From Clostridium sp. MD294 (GTDB lineage Bacteria > Bacillota > Clostridia > Lachnospirales > Anaerotignaceae): 64,000 nucleotides of DNA. Location: contig NZ_CP097810.1 in assembly GCF_000364165.2 (NCBI RefSeq), forward strand, positions 1,986,130 through 2,050,129. The letters run 5' to 3'. The notes beneath the pieces are model-generated. The model was given only the letters and a program-made list of their open reading frames with translations. It searched no databases and was not told where the DNA came from. Shown piece by piece: positions 17,857 to 27,161 of the stretch (positions are counted from its first letter, which is position 1; every line of letters starts with the position of its first letter). Both the position numbers and the translations under genes were made by a program.

Positions 17857-19593
17857 ATGTTGCCAAAACCAATATGGTTTGAAAATAATAAAGTGATGAT
17901 ATTGGATCAAACAAAGTTACCTGAAAATTGTGTTGTAAAAGAAATGAAAACAGTAGAAGAAATATGGCAGTCTATTAAAAAATTGGAAGTGAGAGGTGCA
18001 CCAGCAATTGGTTTAGCAGGAGCATTTGGCGTTTATATTGGTATGAAAAATTGGACAGAAAAAGAAAATGCAAATAAAAATGATTTCTTATCTAAATTGA
18101 TAGAAATTGGTGATTATATAGATACATCTCGTCCTACTGCTGTTAATTTACATTGGGCAATAGAAAGAATGAAACAAAAGGGAAAAGAAATATGGCAATC
18201 TCATTTACAAAAAGAAATGTCTATACAAATGATGTTACAACAACTTTTAAATGAAGCTGAAATAATGTTACAAGAAGATATTGAGGCTTGTAAAACAATA
18301 GGAGAATATGGTGCTGATATTTTAGATAATATTAGTGGATTTAAAGCATTTTTAACACATTGTAATGCAGGTGCTTTAGCAACATCTATGTATGGTACTG
18401 CTCTTGCTCCTGCATATATAATGAAACAAAGAGGAAAAGAAATTAAAGTATTTTCTGATGAAACAAGACCTCTTTTGCAAGGCAGTCGCTTGACAGCATG
18501 GGAACTTTCTCAAAGCGGTATTGATGTAACAACAATATGCGATAATATGGCTGGTGTGGTAATGAAAAATAAATGGGTACAAGCTGTTATTACAGGGGCT
18601 GACCGCATTACTAAAAACGGAGATAGTGCTAATAAAATTGGTACTTATAGTTTATCTATATTAGCAAAAGAACATAATATACCATTTTTTATTGCTGCAC
18701 CACTCTCTACGATTGATTTTGATATGGAAACAGGAGAAGAAATACCCATTGAACAAAGAGATGCTCAAGAAGTACGTTATTTTGGAGAAAAACAAACTGC
18801 ACCTTCTAATGTATCTATATTTAATCCTGCATTTGATGTAACACCTCATCAAAATATTACTGCTATTATTACAGAAAAGGGAGTAGCCTATCCTCCATTT
18901 TCTGAAAGTTTACAAGCATTAAGAGAAGGCAGAAAACCAAAAAGTACAGAAAGTATATTTAAAATGCAAAAACAAGTATTAAAAACTGCAAAATCTATTG
19001 TAGCTTCTGGACTTGTTTCTGGAACATTTGGAAATATTAGTATGATAGATAGAAAAAAAGGATTTGTAGCAATTACACCTTCTGGTGCTTCTTATGAGGA
19101 TATGACAGAAAAAGATATTTGTATTACAGACTTAGAGGGAAATTTATATTTAGAAAATGGAAAAAGGCCTTCTTCTGAATTACCTATGCACTTAGCTGTG
19201 TACAAACAAAGAGAAGACATTCATGCCATAATACACACACATTCTCTTTATGCCACTGTATTAGCATCTCAAGGCGAAAAACTTCCAGCAGTATTAACAG
19301 AAATGGGATTAGCTGGTGCAGGAGAAATAGAAGTTGCTGCATTTGCTCCTCCTGGAAGCAAAGAACTTGCTTATGAAACAGTAAAAGCACTAGGTAAAAA
19401 TTATGCTTGTTTACTAGCAAATCATGGCGTTGTTGCAGGAGCACAAACGTTGGACAGAGCATTTATGGTAGCATCTATTGTAGAAGAAGGTGCCCATGTT
19501 TATTATTTGGAAAGACAGTCTGATAATATTTCTATTGTACCAAAGCAAGCATATGAAGCAGTTTTTAAAGCAATGCAGCAATATGGAAAATAA
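17857..19593 (+). CDS. mtnA: Bifunctional methylthioribose-1-phosphate isomerase / class II aldolase fusion
   Basis: A 578-aa fusion. Residues 1-360 are MtnA, which isomerises 5-methylthioribose-1-phosphate to the ribulose form, with catalytic Cys169 (THCNAG) and Asp249 (GADRI). Residues about 370-578 are a class II aldolase: Glu441, His460, His462 and His523 have exactly the spacing (19, 2, 61) of the catalytic Glu and zinc ligands in FucA. This combination fits the DHAP shunt for 5'-methylthioadenosine and 5'-deoxyadenosine, in which the ribulose-1-phosphate is cleaved to DHAP and a short aldehyde. One continuous frame; AAGGTGG site. It heads a group with the ABC-F and malic enzyme genes. 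Confidence 0.92.
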   Translation: MLPKPIWFENNKVMILDQTKLPENCVVKEMKTVEEIWQSIKKLEVRGAPAIGLAGAFGVYIGMKNWTEKENANKNDFLSKLIEIGDYIDTSRPTAVNLHWAIERMKQKGKEIWQSHLQKEMSIQMMLQQLLNEAEIMLQEDIEACKTIGEYGADILDNISGFKAFLTHCNAGALATSMYGTALAPAYIMKQRGKEIKVFSDETRPLLQGSRLTAWELSQSGIDVTTICDNMAGVVMKNKWVQAVITGADRITKNGDSANKIGTYSLSILAKEHNIPFFIAAPLSTIDFDMETGEEIPIEQRDAQEVRYFGEKQTAPSNVSIFNPAFDVTPHQNITAIITEKGVAYPPFSESLQALREGRKPKSTESIFKMQKQVLKTAKSIVASGLVSGTFGNISMIDRKKGFVAITPSGASYEDMTEKDICITDLEGNLYLENGKRPSSELPMHLAVYKQREDIHAIIHTHSLYATVLASQGEKLPAVLTEMGLAGAGEIEVAAFAPPGSKELAYETVKALGKNYACLLANHGVVAGAQTLDRAFMVASIVEEGAHVYYLERQSDNISIVPKQAYEAVFKAMQQYGK

Positions 19594-19608
19594 AAGGAGC
19601 TTTAAAAT

Positions 19609-21528
19609 ATGAATATTTTAACAGTAGAAAAACTGTATAAAAGTTTTGGAAATAAAATACTTTTCGATGAAATTACATTTGGCATTAATGAAGGCGACAA
19701 AATTGGTATCATTGGTGTAAATGGAACAGGAAAATCTACATTATTAAAAATTATAGCAGGAGTAGAAAAAGGGGATAGTGGTCAAATTGTAACAATGAAT
19801 GGATTAAAAGTGGCATATTTACCACAAACACCTATATTTCATCATAAAGGTACTGTATTGCAGCAAGTTTTTGAAAGTAATGACAAAAAAATGAATTTAG
19901 TAAGAGATTATGAAACAGCAATTACAAATAATATAGAAAATCCTTCTGATGCTTACTGGCAAAAACAAATTTCAATACTAACGGAACAAATGGACAAAGA
20001 AAATGCTTGGTCACTAGAAAGTGAAGCAAAAACAATATTAACAAAATTAGGAATTACGCAATTTCAACAAGAAACATCTCAACTTTCTGGAGGACAAAGA
20101 AAAAGAGTAGCATTAGCAAGATCATTGATTTCTTCTGTAGATTTGTTAATATTAGATGAACCTACAAACCATATTGATAATGATACAGTGGAATGGCTAG
20201 AAAAACATCTCTCTCATTATACAAAAGCATTGATTATGGTTACTCATGATAGATATTTTTTGGATAGAGTTGCAAATCGTACTATTGAACTGGAACAAGG
20301 AAAATTATATCCGTATGAAGGCAACTATAGTAAATATTTAGAATTGAAAGCACAAAGAGAAGAATTACTTCAATTAGGAGAAAGAAAAAGGCAAAATTTT
20401 TTAAGAACCGAATTAGAGTGGGTAAGAAGAGGGGCACAAGCAAGAAGTACAAAACAAAAGGCAAGATTACAGCGTTTTGAAGAAATTTCTTCTCAAAAAG
20501 CACCAGAACAAAAAGATAATATTGAAATTAGTGCTGGTTCTGCACGTTTAGGCAAAAAAACAATTATAGTAGAACATATTTCAAAAAGTTATCATAATAT
20601 CAAATATATCAATGATTTTAGTTATATATTACTTCGCCATGATAGAATTGGTATTGTTGGAAAAAATGGTTGTGGAAAGTCTACACTTGTTAAAATGATG
20701 ACAGGGGTATTAAAACCAGATAGTGGAAATATTGAAATTGGCGAAACTGTAAAAGTAGGTGTTTTTTCACAAGAAAATGAAGATATGGAACAATCTCAAA
20801 AAGTAATTGATTATATTAAAGATATAGCTGAATATGTTTCTACTGCTGATGGAAAAATTACAGCTTCTCAAATGCTTGAAAAGTTTCTTTTCCCCTTGGA
20901 TATGCAGAGAAGTCCTATATCTACTTTGTCAGGAGGAGAAAAAAGAAGACTTTATTTACTCAAAGTACTTATGGAAGCACCAAATATATTATTTTTGGAC
21001 GAACCAACAAATGATTTAGATATACAAACATTAACAATATTAGAAAATTATTTAGATACTTTTTCAGGTGCTGTTATTACGGTATCTCATGACAGATATT
21101 TTTTGGATAAAGTTGTAAATAGAATATTTGCTTTTGAAAAAGATGGTTATATAAAACAATATGAAGGTGGATATAGTGACTATAAGCACCAATCAGAACA
21201 ACAAGAAATTACTGTAGATACTATTACGACACCTAAAAAACAATCTACTCCAATTAAAACACAAAGAGCCAAAAAAATGACTTATATAGAACAAAGAGAA
21301 TACGAAACGATAGGAGATACAATTAGTAATTTAGAAGAAAAATTAAAACAATTACAAAAGCAAGAAGAAGAAGTTGCTAGTGATTATGTAAAATTACAAG
21401 AAATTGTTACGCAAAAAGAAAATATTGAAATAGAATTAGAAAATGCAATGCAAAGATGGATATACCTTAGTGAGTTAGCAGAAGAAATAGAAAAAAGCAA
21501 AGAGGAGCATAATAAATGGAAGATTTAA
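19609..21528 (+). CDS. ABC-F family ATPase (Uup/YdiF-like)
   Basis: A 639-aa soluble protein with two ABC cassettes and no membrane part. Walker A motifs are GVNGTGKS and GKNGCGKS; signatures are LSGGQRKR and LSGGEKRR; Walker B segments are LLILDEPTN and ILFLDEPTN. The inter-domain linker (about 245-310) is basic and helical, and a C-terminal coiled coil (about 565-639) resembles Uup. ABC-F proteins act at the ribosomal E site; some give antibiotic resistance, but this layout fits the housekeeping type. It starts 15 bp after the MtnA fusion and overlaps malic enzyme by 13 bp. Confidence 0.9.
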   Translation: MNILTVEKLYKSFGNKILFDEITFGINEGDKIGIIGVNGTGKSTLLKIIAGVEKGDSGQIVTMNGLKVAYLPQTPIFHHKGTVLQQVFESNDKKMNLVRDYETAITNNIENPSDAYWQKQISILTEQMDKENAWSLESEAKTILTKLGITQFQQETSQLSGGQRKRVALARSLISSVDLLILDEPTNHIDNDTVEWLEKHLSHYTKALIMVTHDRYFLDRVANRTIELEQGKLYPYEGNYSKYLELKAQREELLQLGERKRQNFLRTELEWVRRGAQARSTKQKARLQRFEEISSQKAPEQKDNIEISAGSARLGKKTIIVEHISKSYHNIKYINDFSYILLRHDRIGIVGKNGCGKSTLVKMMTGVLKPDSGNIEIGETVKVGVFSQENEDMEQSQKVIDYIKDIAEYVSTADGKITASQMLEKFLFPLDMQRSPISTLSGGEKRRLYLLKVLMEAPNILFLDEPTNDLDIQTLTILENYLDTFSGAVITVSHDRYFLDKVVNRIFAFEKDGYIKQYEGGYSDYKHQSEQQEITVDTITTPKKQSTPIKTQRAKKMTYIEQREYETIGDTISNLEEKLKQLQKQEEEVASDYVKLQEIVTQKENIEIELENAMQRWIYLSELAEEIEKSKEEHNKWKI

Positions 21529-22691
21529 AACAAAAGGCACTACAAGCACATAAACAGTGGAAGGGAAAAGTGGAAGTAATCAGTAGAGCAAAAATAGAAA
21601 ATAATGAAGAACTTTCTATTGCTTATACACCTGGTGTAGCAGAACCTTGTATTGCAATACAAAAAAATCCAGAATTATCTTTTGAATTAACAAGAAGATG
21701 GAACACAGTTGCCGTTATTACAGATGGTACAGCCATATTAGGATTAGGAGATATTGGACCAGAAGCAGGTATGCCTGTTATGGAAGGGAAAGCTGCTCTT
21801 TTTAAATGTTTTGCAGATATTGATGCTATTCCGCTTTGCGTTCGTTCTAAAAATGTTGATGAAATTGTAAATGCAATTAGTCTATTTTCAGGCAGTTTTG
21901 GGGGAATTAATTTAGAGGATATTTCCGCACCTAGATGTTTTGAAATAGAGCAGAAATTAAAAGAGGTAACAGACATTCCTATATTTCATGATGACCAACA
22001 TGGTACAGCTGTTGTAGTATTTGCAGGACTAAAAAATGCACTACGTATTGTTGGTAAAAAAGAAAGTGAAATTTCTGTTGTAATTTCTGGTGCAGGTAGT
22101 GCAGGAACAGCGATTTCAAAATTGTTGTTGCAAGCAGGAATAAAAGATATTGTTATGGTTGACCGTTGCGGAGCAATTCATAAAGACGAAGTTTATGAAA
22201 ATGTAGCATTCACAGAGTTAGCACAAATTACAAATCCTTATTGCAAAAAAGGTTCATTAGCAGAAGTAATAAAAGGTGCAGATGTATTTATTGGTGTATC
22301 TGCTCCAAAATTATTAACAGCAGAAATGATAGCAACTATGGCAAAAGATCCTATTGTATTTGCTATGGCAAATCCTATACCTGAAATATTACCTCATGAA
22401 GCAAAAGCAGCAGGGGCAAGGATTGCTTGTTCTGGACGTTCTGATTATCCAAATCAAATTAATAATGTATTAGCATTTCCAGGTATATTTAGGGGAGCGT
22501 TAGATGTAAGAGCAAAAGATATTAACGAACAAATGAAATTAGCAGCTGCTTACGCTATTGCAGATTTGATTACAAAAGAGGAACTAAATGAAGATTATGT
22601 TATTCCTTCTCCTTTTGACAAACGTGTTGTTTCTGCTATTGCTAAAGCAGTATCTGAAGCTGCTATTTGTACTGGTGTAGCAAAAATATAG
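21516..22691 (+). CDS. Malic enzyme (malate dehydrogenase, oxaloacetate-decarboxylating)
   Basis: A 391-aa short-type malic enzyme converting malate to pyruvate and CO2 with NAD(P)+. The catalytic Tyr lies in AYTPGVAEPC, the Lys in EGKAALFKCF; DDQHGTA is the metal/substrate segment, and GAGSAG starts the nucleotide fold. Cofactor choice is not certain; an acidic residue near the end of the second strand (VMVDRCG) would favour NAD. Its start overlaps the ABC-F gene and it shares that transcript. Confidence 0.93.
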   Translation: MEDLKQKALQAHKQWKGKVEVISRAKIENNEELSIAYTPGVAEPCIAIQKNPELSFELTRRWNTVAVITDGTAILGLGDIGPEAGMPVMEGKAALFKCFADIDAIPLCVRSKNVDEIVNAISLFSGSFGGINLEDISAPRCFEIEQKLKEVTDIPIFHDDQHGTAVVVFAGLKNALRIVGKKESEISVVISGAGSAGTAISKLLLQAGIKDIVMVDRCGAIHKDEVYENVAFTELAQITNPYCKKGSLAEVIKGADVFIGVSAPKLLTAEMIATMAKDPIVFAMANPIPEILPHEAKAAGARIACSGRSDYPNQINNVLAFPGIFRGALDVRAKDINEQMKLAAAYAIADLITKEELNEDYVIPSPFDKRVVSAIAKAVSEAAICTGVAKI

Positions 22692-22697
22692 ATTTAT

Positions 22698-22726
22698 TTG
22701 CATTATGAATTAGTTTCTGGTATAAT
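22698..22726 (+). promoter_or_regulatory. Strong sigma-A promoter
   Basis: TTGCAT (22698-22703), 17-bp spacer, TATAAT (22721-22726), preceding the CorC/HlyC gene. Confidence 0.7.
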
Positions 22727-22781
22727 ATTTTAACGTGTAAACTGATAATATTATTATTTATATTTTAGGAGTGTGATTTCA

Positions 22782-24029
22782 GTGGAAGACCCCGGCAGTT
22801 GGTGGTTAATATTAATTTTATTGATTTTAGTATGTGGTTCTGCATTTTTTTCTGCATCAGAAACAGCTTTGACTTCTTTAAACAAAATTAAATTAAGAAA
22901 TATGACAGAAGAAAATGTAAAAAATGCTGATAAAGTTCAAAAACTAATAGATGACCCTAACAGACTGTTAAGTTCTATATTGATAGGAAACAATTTAGTA
23001 AACAATGCTGCTGCTGCTTTAACAACGATGATTGCAGTATCTTTATTGGGTGGTCAATCTGGTGTAGGTGCTGCTACAATGGTAATTACTATTATTATAC
23101 TAATATTTGGTGAAATTACACCAAAAACATTAGCATCGCAAAATGCAGAAAAAGTGTCTTTAGTGGTAGCAAACATTATTTCAGTTATTGTATTTATTTC
23201 AACGCCTGTTGTAAAAGTAATGAATTTAATTACAAATGTATTAATTAAAATATTAGGTGGAAACTCAACTGAAAAAACACCTACCATTACAGAAGCAGAG
23301 TTAAAAACAATGGTAAATGTAAGTCACGAAGAGGGCGTTTTGGAAGTTGATGAGCGTCGTATGATTAATAATGTGTTTGACTTTGGTGATTTAAAAGCAA
23401 AAGATGTTATGACACCTCGTACAGATATGGTTTGTGTGGAAGATACAATAACATATGATGAAATTGTTTCTATATTTAAAGAAGAACGCTTTTCCAGACT
23501 TCCTGTTTATCATGAAAGTGTAGACAATATTGTAGGCATTTTATATGTAAAAGATATTATATTCATTGATGAAAAACATTTTAAAATTACAGACTATATG
23601 CGTGAACCATTTTTTACTTATGAAAGTAAACCTATTTCAGAATTATTTTCAGAGATGCGAGGAAATCGTATTCGAGCAGCTGTAATATTAGATGAATATG
23701 GTGGTACATCTGGGCTTGTCACATTAGAAGATTTGGTTGAAGAAATTGTAGGAGATATTGCTGATGAATATGATGAGCAAGAGGAAGAAATTGAAGTAAT
23801 AAAAGAAGATGAATTTATTGTTGATGGTTCTACAAGGCTAGAAGATGTTAATGAAATGATAGGATTACATTTAGAGTCAGAAGATTTTGATACCATAGGA
23901 GGCTATGTCATTGGTATTTTAGGCTCTTTTCCTGATGGGGGAGAAGAGGTAGAAACAGACAATATTAAAATTGTAGTAGAAGAAGTTGACAAAAATAGAA
24001 TTGAAAAGTTACGTATTTATACGATATAA
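22782..24029 (+). CDS. Hemolysin C/CorC-family membrane protein (DUF21, CBS pair, CorC domain)
   Basis: About 415 aa. Order: a DUF21 membrane domain (about 1-180) with the SASETALTSLNK motif, two CBS domains (about 200-320, beginning VMTPRTDMV), and a CorC_HlyC domain at the C-terminus. Relatives are linked to Mg2+/Co2+ export or Mg2+ homeostasis. The frame is open from GTG 22773, but AGGAG at 22767-22771 leaves only 1 base there; GTG 22782, with 10 bases, is more likely. A strong terminator follows. Confidence 0.88.
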   Translation: MEDPGSWWLILILLILVCGSAFFSASETALTSLNKIKLRNMTEENVKNADKVQKLIDDPNRLLSSILIGNNLVNNAAAALTTMIAVSLLGGQSGVGAATMVITIIILIFGEITPKTLASQNAEKVSLVVANIISVIVFISTPVVKVMNLITNVLIKILGGNSTEKTPTITEAELKTMVNVSHEEGVLEVDERRMINNVFDFGDLKAKDVMTPRTDMVCVEDTITYDEIVSIFKEERFSRLPVYHESVDNIVGILYVKDIIFIDEKHFKITDYMREPFFTYESKPISELFSEMRGNRIRAAVILDEYGGTSGLVTLEDLVEEIVGDIADEYDEQEEEIEVIKEDEFIVDGSTRLEDVNEMIGLHLESEDFDTIGGYVIGILGSFPDGGEEVETDNIKIVVEEVDKNRIEKLRIYTI

Positions 24030-24040
24030 CGATTAATATG

Positions 24041-24080
24041 AAAACCTTCTTTCTTTTAAATTAAGAAAGAAGGTTTTTTT
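24041..24080 (+). terminator. Strong Rho-independent terminator
   Basis: A 15-bp stem (24041-24055 with 24063-24077) and T-run. It insulates the following pdaB fragment and recombinase from upstream transcription. Confidence 0.9.
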
Positions 24081-24145
24081 GCATAAACATAGTACTACCT
24101 AGAATATATTGAAAAAGAAAATATGATATTTTAGGAGGTACTATT

Positions 24146-24358
24146 ATGAAAATAATAAAATCTATTGTTGTAACAAAGAAAAAAATTCTTTGCGTTTTAG
24201 GAGGTATTGCAGCACTTGCGTTGTCTGTACATATGATTTCTCCAACAGTACAATCTGTATTTCATGTTGCAGAAGCAGAAAGAAAATTGCCTATTTATTG
24301 TGTAGATACATCAGAAAAAAAAGTTTCTATTAGTTTTGATGCAGCGTGGGCAGCATAG
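24146..24358 (+). pseudogene. pdaB: 5' part of an interrupted PdaB-like polysaccharide deacetylase gene
   Basis: The first 68 codons of a sporulation-type deacetylase: a basic N-terminus, a transmembrane helix (about 14-34), the RKLPIYCVDTSEKKVSISFD lead-in and the start of catalytic motif 1, ending FDAAW at codon 68. Two foreign codons and TAG follow. Homologous coding sequence resumes in frame with WGADDTDEL at 38330. PdaB proteins are membrane-tethered NodB-fold enzymes needed for durable spores in B. subtilis. ATG with an AGGAGG site 7 bases before. Not a decayed gene: joining the two parts at TGGG gives an intact 263-aa protein. Confidence 0.9.
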
Positions 24359-24369
24359 TACAAAGTACG
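24347..24369 (+). other. attL: left recombination junction
   Basis: The core TGGG (24347-24350) is followed by element arm GCAT (24353-24356) and AAGTACG (24363-24369). It is the inverted partner of the arm at 38309-38325. The outer side is pdaB codon 67. Confidence 0.75.
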
Positions 24370-24381
24370 GAGGAATTTTTT

Positions 24382-25932
24382 ATGAAAGACATTATTGCAA
24401 GAAAAGCTGGAGTTTATGCTAGAGTATCAAAAGAAGACGTTACACGAAAAAAGCATTCTAGTTCTGAAAGTATAGAAAATCAAAAGAGATTGGCACAAAT
24501 ATATGCAGAAAATAGCGAAGATGACATTGAAATTGTATCTTATTATATTGATGATGGTAAAACAGGTACAGTTACAGATAGACCAGCTTATCAACAACTA
24601 CTACAAGATGCTAAAAACAAAAAAATAAATATGATTATTGTAAAAGATTTTTCTCGATTAAGTAGAAATTCTGTAGATTCTTTAAAATTTATAGCATATG
24701 ATATTCAAAAATTAAATATTCGTTTTGTGTCATTAGGAGAAGGATTTGATAGTTTATATGCTCAAAATGGAATTGATGATTTAAAAATGGGATTTTTAGC
24801 AGTATTAAATAGTACTTATCCAGAAGATATATCTAGAAAAGTTTCTATGAATTTAGACATCAAAAGACAAGATGGAAAATTTGTAGGAGCGTTTGCCCCT
24901 TATGGATATAAAAAAGATAAGATTAATAAATATTTGCTTGTAATAGATAAGCCAGCAGCAATAACTGTAAAAAAGATATTTTATTTGTTTTTAGAAGGTA
25001 TGTCAAAGCAATCTATTGCGATATATCTTAATAAACAAGGGATACTTTGCCCCACAGAATATAAAAAGAAAAATCATTCTAACTATAAGCCAGCAAAAAA
25101 AGAATATCCTTTTTATATATGGACTTATTCTACTATACATAAAATACTTTCTGATGAAGTTTATATAGGTAATTTAATTCAAAAAAAAACAAAAATGATA
25201 AAAGTTTTAGAAGATAACAAGAGTAAAAGAAAAAAAGTACCTATTGAAAAAGGAAAGGAAATTAAAATAAAAAATACTCATAAAGCCATTATTGAAGAGG
25301 AAACATTCCAAAAAGTACAACAGATGATGAAAACAAAAAGGAGAGAAATACAACAAAAACAAAACACAGCATTATTTTCAGGAATATTAAAATGTTATCA
25401 TTGTCATAGAACGTTATATTATTGTTATAGTAACAATGTAAAGGGAGAGAAAATTTATTATTATCGTTGTAGTAGTTATAAAAATGCTTCTAAAATTATT
25501 TGTACTCCTCACACTATAAAAGAAGAAACATTAATTGATATATTACAATATATATTAAATATATTATTTATTCTTTTTTTTGAAAAGGAACAACAAATTT
25601 GTATTAAAGCACAAAGCAAACAAAATCAAATAACGCTACAACAACAATTAAAACAAGAACAAAAAAAATATTCTGAAGGAAAAAAAAGATTATTACAAGC
25701 CTTTTCTCATGGCATTTTAGAAGAAAGAGATATTATAGAATATCAAAATACATATCAAAAAAAAATACAAAAAATAAAATCATCATTACAAAATATTTAT
25801 AAGAATAGTACTTTTTGTGAAGAAGAAAAATTAAATCGTATTTTATTACATTATTTTGTGGATACTATTTATATCAATGAAAATAAAGAAATTATTATTT
25901 CTTTTTGTTTTTGTTCTCCATTTTTATTTTGA
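24382..25932 (+). CDS. Large serine recombinase
   Basis: A 516-aa site-specific recombinase. The resolvase domain (about 8-150) has nucleophile Ser16 in YARVS and the KDFSRLSRN active-site helix. A recombinase domain (about 175-300) follows, then a zinc ribbon with Cys pairs (CYHC ... C ... C) and a coiled coil. It resembles phage integrases and SpoIVCA-type skin recombinases. ATG 24382 has GGAGG 9 bases upstream; the frame is open from 24346 but that lies in the pdaB junction. It starts 23 bp after the truncated pdaB stop and has no obvious promoter of its own, so it should be read from the pdaB promoter. Confidence 0.93.
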   Translation: MKDIIARKAGVYARVSKEDVTRKKHSSSESIENQKRLAQIYAENSEDDIEIVSYYIDDGKTGTVTDRPAYQQLLQDAKNKKINMIIVKDFSRLSRNSVDSLKFIAYDIQKLNIRFVSLGEGFDSLYAQNGIDDLKMGFLAVLNSTYPEDISRKVSMNLDIKRQDGKFVGAFAPYGYKKDKINKYLLVIDKPAAITVKKIFYLFLEGMSKQSIAIYLNKQGILCPTEYKKKNHSNYKPAKKEYPFYIWTYSTIHKILSDEVYIGNLIQKKTKMIKVLEDNKSKRKKVPIEKGKEIKIKNTHKAIIEEETFQKVQQMMKTKRREIQQKQNTALFSGILKCYHCHRTLYYCYSNNVKGEKIYYYRCSSYKNASKIICTPHTIKEETLIDILQYILNILFILFFEKEQQICIKAQSKQNQITLQQQLKQEQKKYSEGKKRLLQAFSHGILEERDIIEYQNTYQKKIQKIKSSLQNIYKNSTFCEEEKLNRILLHYFVDTIYINENKEIIISFCFCSPFLF

Positions 25933-25957
25933 AAATATAAATAAAACATGGTATACT
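25929..25957 (+). promoter_or_regulatory. Sigma-A promoter for the PHP gene and genes beyond
   Basis: TTGAAA (25929-25934), 17-bp spacer, TATACT (25952-25957), overlapping the recombinase stop codon. It gives the housekeeping genes expression independent of pdaB. Confidence 0.65.
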
Positions 25958-25993
25958 TGTTTTAATAAAAACGATTGAAAAGAGATGAATTTT

Positions 25994-26710
25994 ATGAAAT
26001 ATGTTGTAGATATTCATACACATTCTGTTATTAGTCAACACGCATATAGTACTATAGACGAAAATGCAAAAGCAGCAAATCAAAAGGGATTGAAATTAAT
26101 TGCTATGACAGACCATGCACCTGGTATGAAAAATACAGCTCCCAGAGCATTTTTTACTAATTATCATATTTTACCAAAATTTCTGCATAATGTAGAAGTC
26201 TTGCATGGTGCAGAATTGAATATTATGGATTATGATGGTACAGTTGATTTACAAGAAGATATATTAAAAACATTAGATATTGCTATTGCTAGTTTACACC
26301 CTCCATGTATTTCATTTGGTACAGAAAAAGAAAATACAAATGCTTGTATTAAAGCTATGGAAAATCCATTTATTGATATTTTAGGACACCCTGGTGACCC
26401 CAGATATCCTATTGATATAAAAAAAATTGTGCAAACTTCAAAAAAAACCAAATGTTTATTAGAAATCAATAATGCTTCTCTTGTTCCTAGTGGATTTAGA
26501 AAAGGAAGCGATATTATTATTGAACAAATATTAAATTATGCTATGGAATATGAGGTACCTGTAGTGTTAGGAAGCGATGCACATTTTTATACGCAAATAG
26601 GAGATTTTACATATTGTAATTCTCTTTTAGAAAAAGTTGGTTTTCCAGATACATTAGTTGTAAATACTTCTGTTGAAAAATTAAAAAAAGCATTAAAAAG
26701 AAATCAATAA
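25994..26710 (+). CDS. PHP-domain phosphatase (YcdX-like)
   Basis: A 238-aa metal-dependent phosphoesterase. PHP metal-binding motifs are visible: DIHTHS at the N-terminus, MTDHAPG, HGAELNIMD, SLHPP, GHPGDPR and a C-terminal GSDAHF. E. coli YcdX binds three zinc ions and has phosphatase activity; the physiological substrate is not known. ATG 25994, with AGAGATG before it, is preferred over ATG 25985. Own promoter upstream. Confidence 0.88.
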   Translation: MKYVVDIHTHSVISQHAYSTIDENAKAANQKGLKLIAMTDHAPGMKNTAPRAFFTNYHILPKFLHNVEVLHGAELNIMDYDGTVDLQEDILKTLDIAIASLHPPCISFGTEKENTNACIKAMENPFIDILGHPGDPRYPIDIKKIVQTSKKTKCLLEINNASLVPSGFRKGSDIIIEQILNYAMEYEVPVVLGSDAHFYTQIGDFTYCNSLLEKVGFPDTLVVNTSVEKLKKALKRNQ

Positions 26711-26781
26711 CTTCTTTACTTTAGCACTTTAGAATGTTACTATATAAATATAGAAAAAAGAGGTAAAGAAGGTGCATTTTA

Positions 26782-27093
26782 ATGAATATAAAAATTAAAA
26801 ATCCGTCTACAGATAAACTGTTTCAATATATTTTGTCTATGGAAACAATAGAAGAATGTTATCAGCTTTTTGAAGATTTATGTACTGTTCATGAAATACA
26901 CGCTATTGCACAACGTATGGAAGTAGCAGAAATGCTTGATAATAAATGTACTTATGTTGAAATTGCAGCAAAAACAGGTGCTTCTACTGCGACAATCAGT
27001 CGTGTAAATAGAGCTTTAACATATGGCACAGATGGATATAAATTAGCCATCAATCGTATTAAACAAAATGAGGAAAACAAAACAATGAACTAA
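26782..27093 (+). CDS. yerC: TrpR-like YerC/YecD family protein
   Basis: A 103-aa helical DNA-binding protein of the TrpR superfamily. The CTVHEIHAIAQRMEVAEML segment and helix-turn-helix YVEIAAKTGASTATISRVNR are characteristic of YerC. In B. subtilis, yerC lies beside pcrB-pcrA-ligA; here it precedes pcrA-ligA directly, so this is an old chromosomal neighbourhood rather than a normal mobile-element gene. A regulatory target is not known. Confidence 0.9.
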   Translation: MNIKIKNPSTDKLFQYILSMETIEECYQLFEDLCTVHEIHAIAQRMEVAEMLDNKCTYVEIAAKTGASTATISRVNRALTYGTDGYKLAINRIKQNEENKTMN

Positions 27094-27098
27094 AAACA

Positions 27099-27131
27099 GA
27101 AGGGAGGTATTCTGCCTTCCTCTTTTTTTGT
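27099..27131 (+). terminator. Rho-independent terminator
   Basis: Stem GGGAGG/CCTTCC with a TATTCTG loop and a run of seven T, between yerC and pcrA. Confidence 0.7.
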
Positions 27132-27161
27132 TTTAAAAGCAGAATAGGAGAAATAAAAATT

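Noticed and set aside
24346..24381. N-terminal extension of the serine recombinase (12 codons)
   Set aside because: It reads through the pdaB junction sequence; ATG 24382 has GGAGG at good distance and starts just before the conserved YARVS region.
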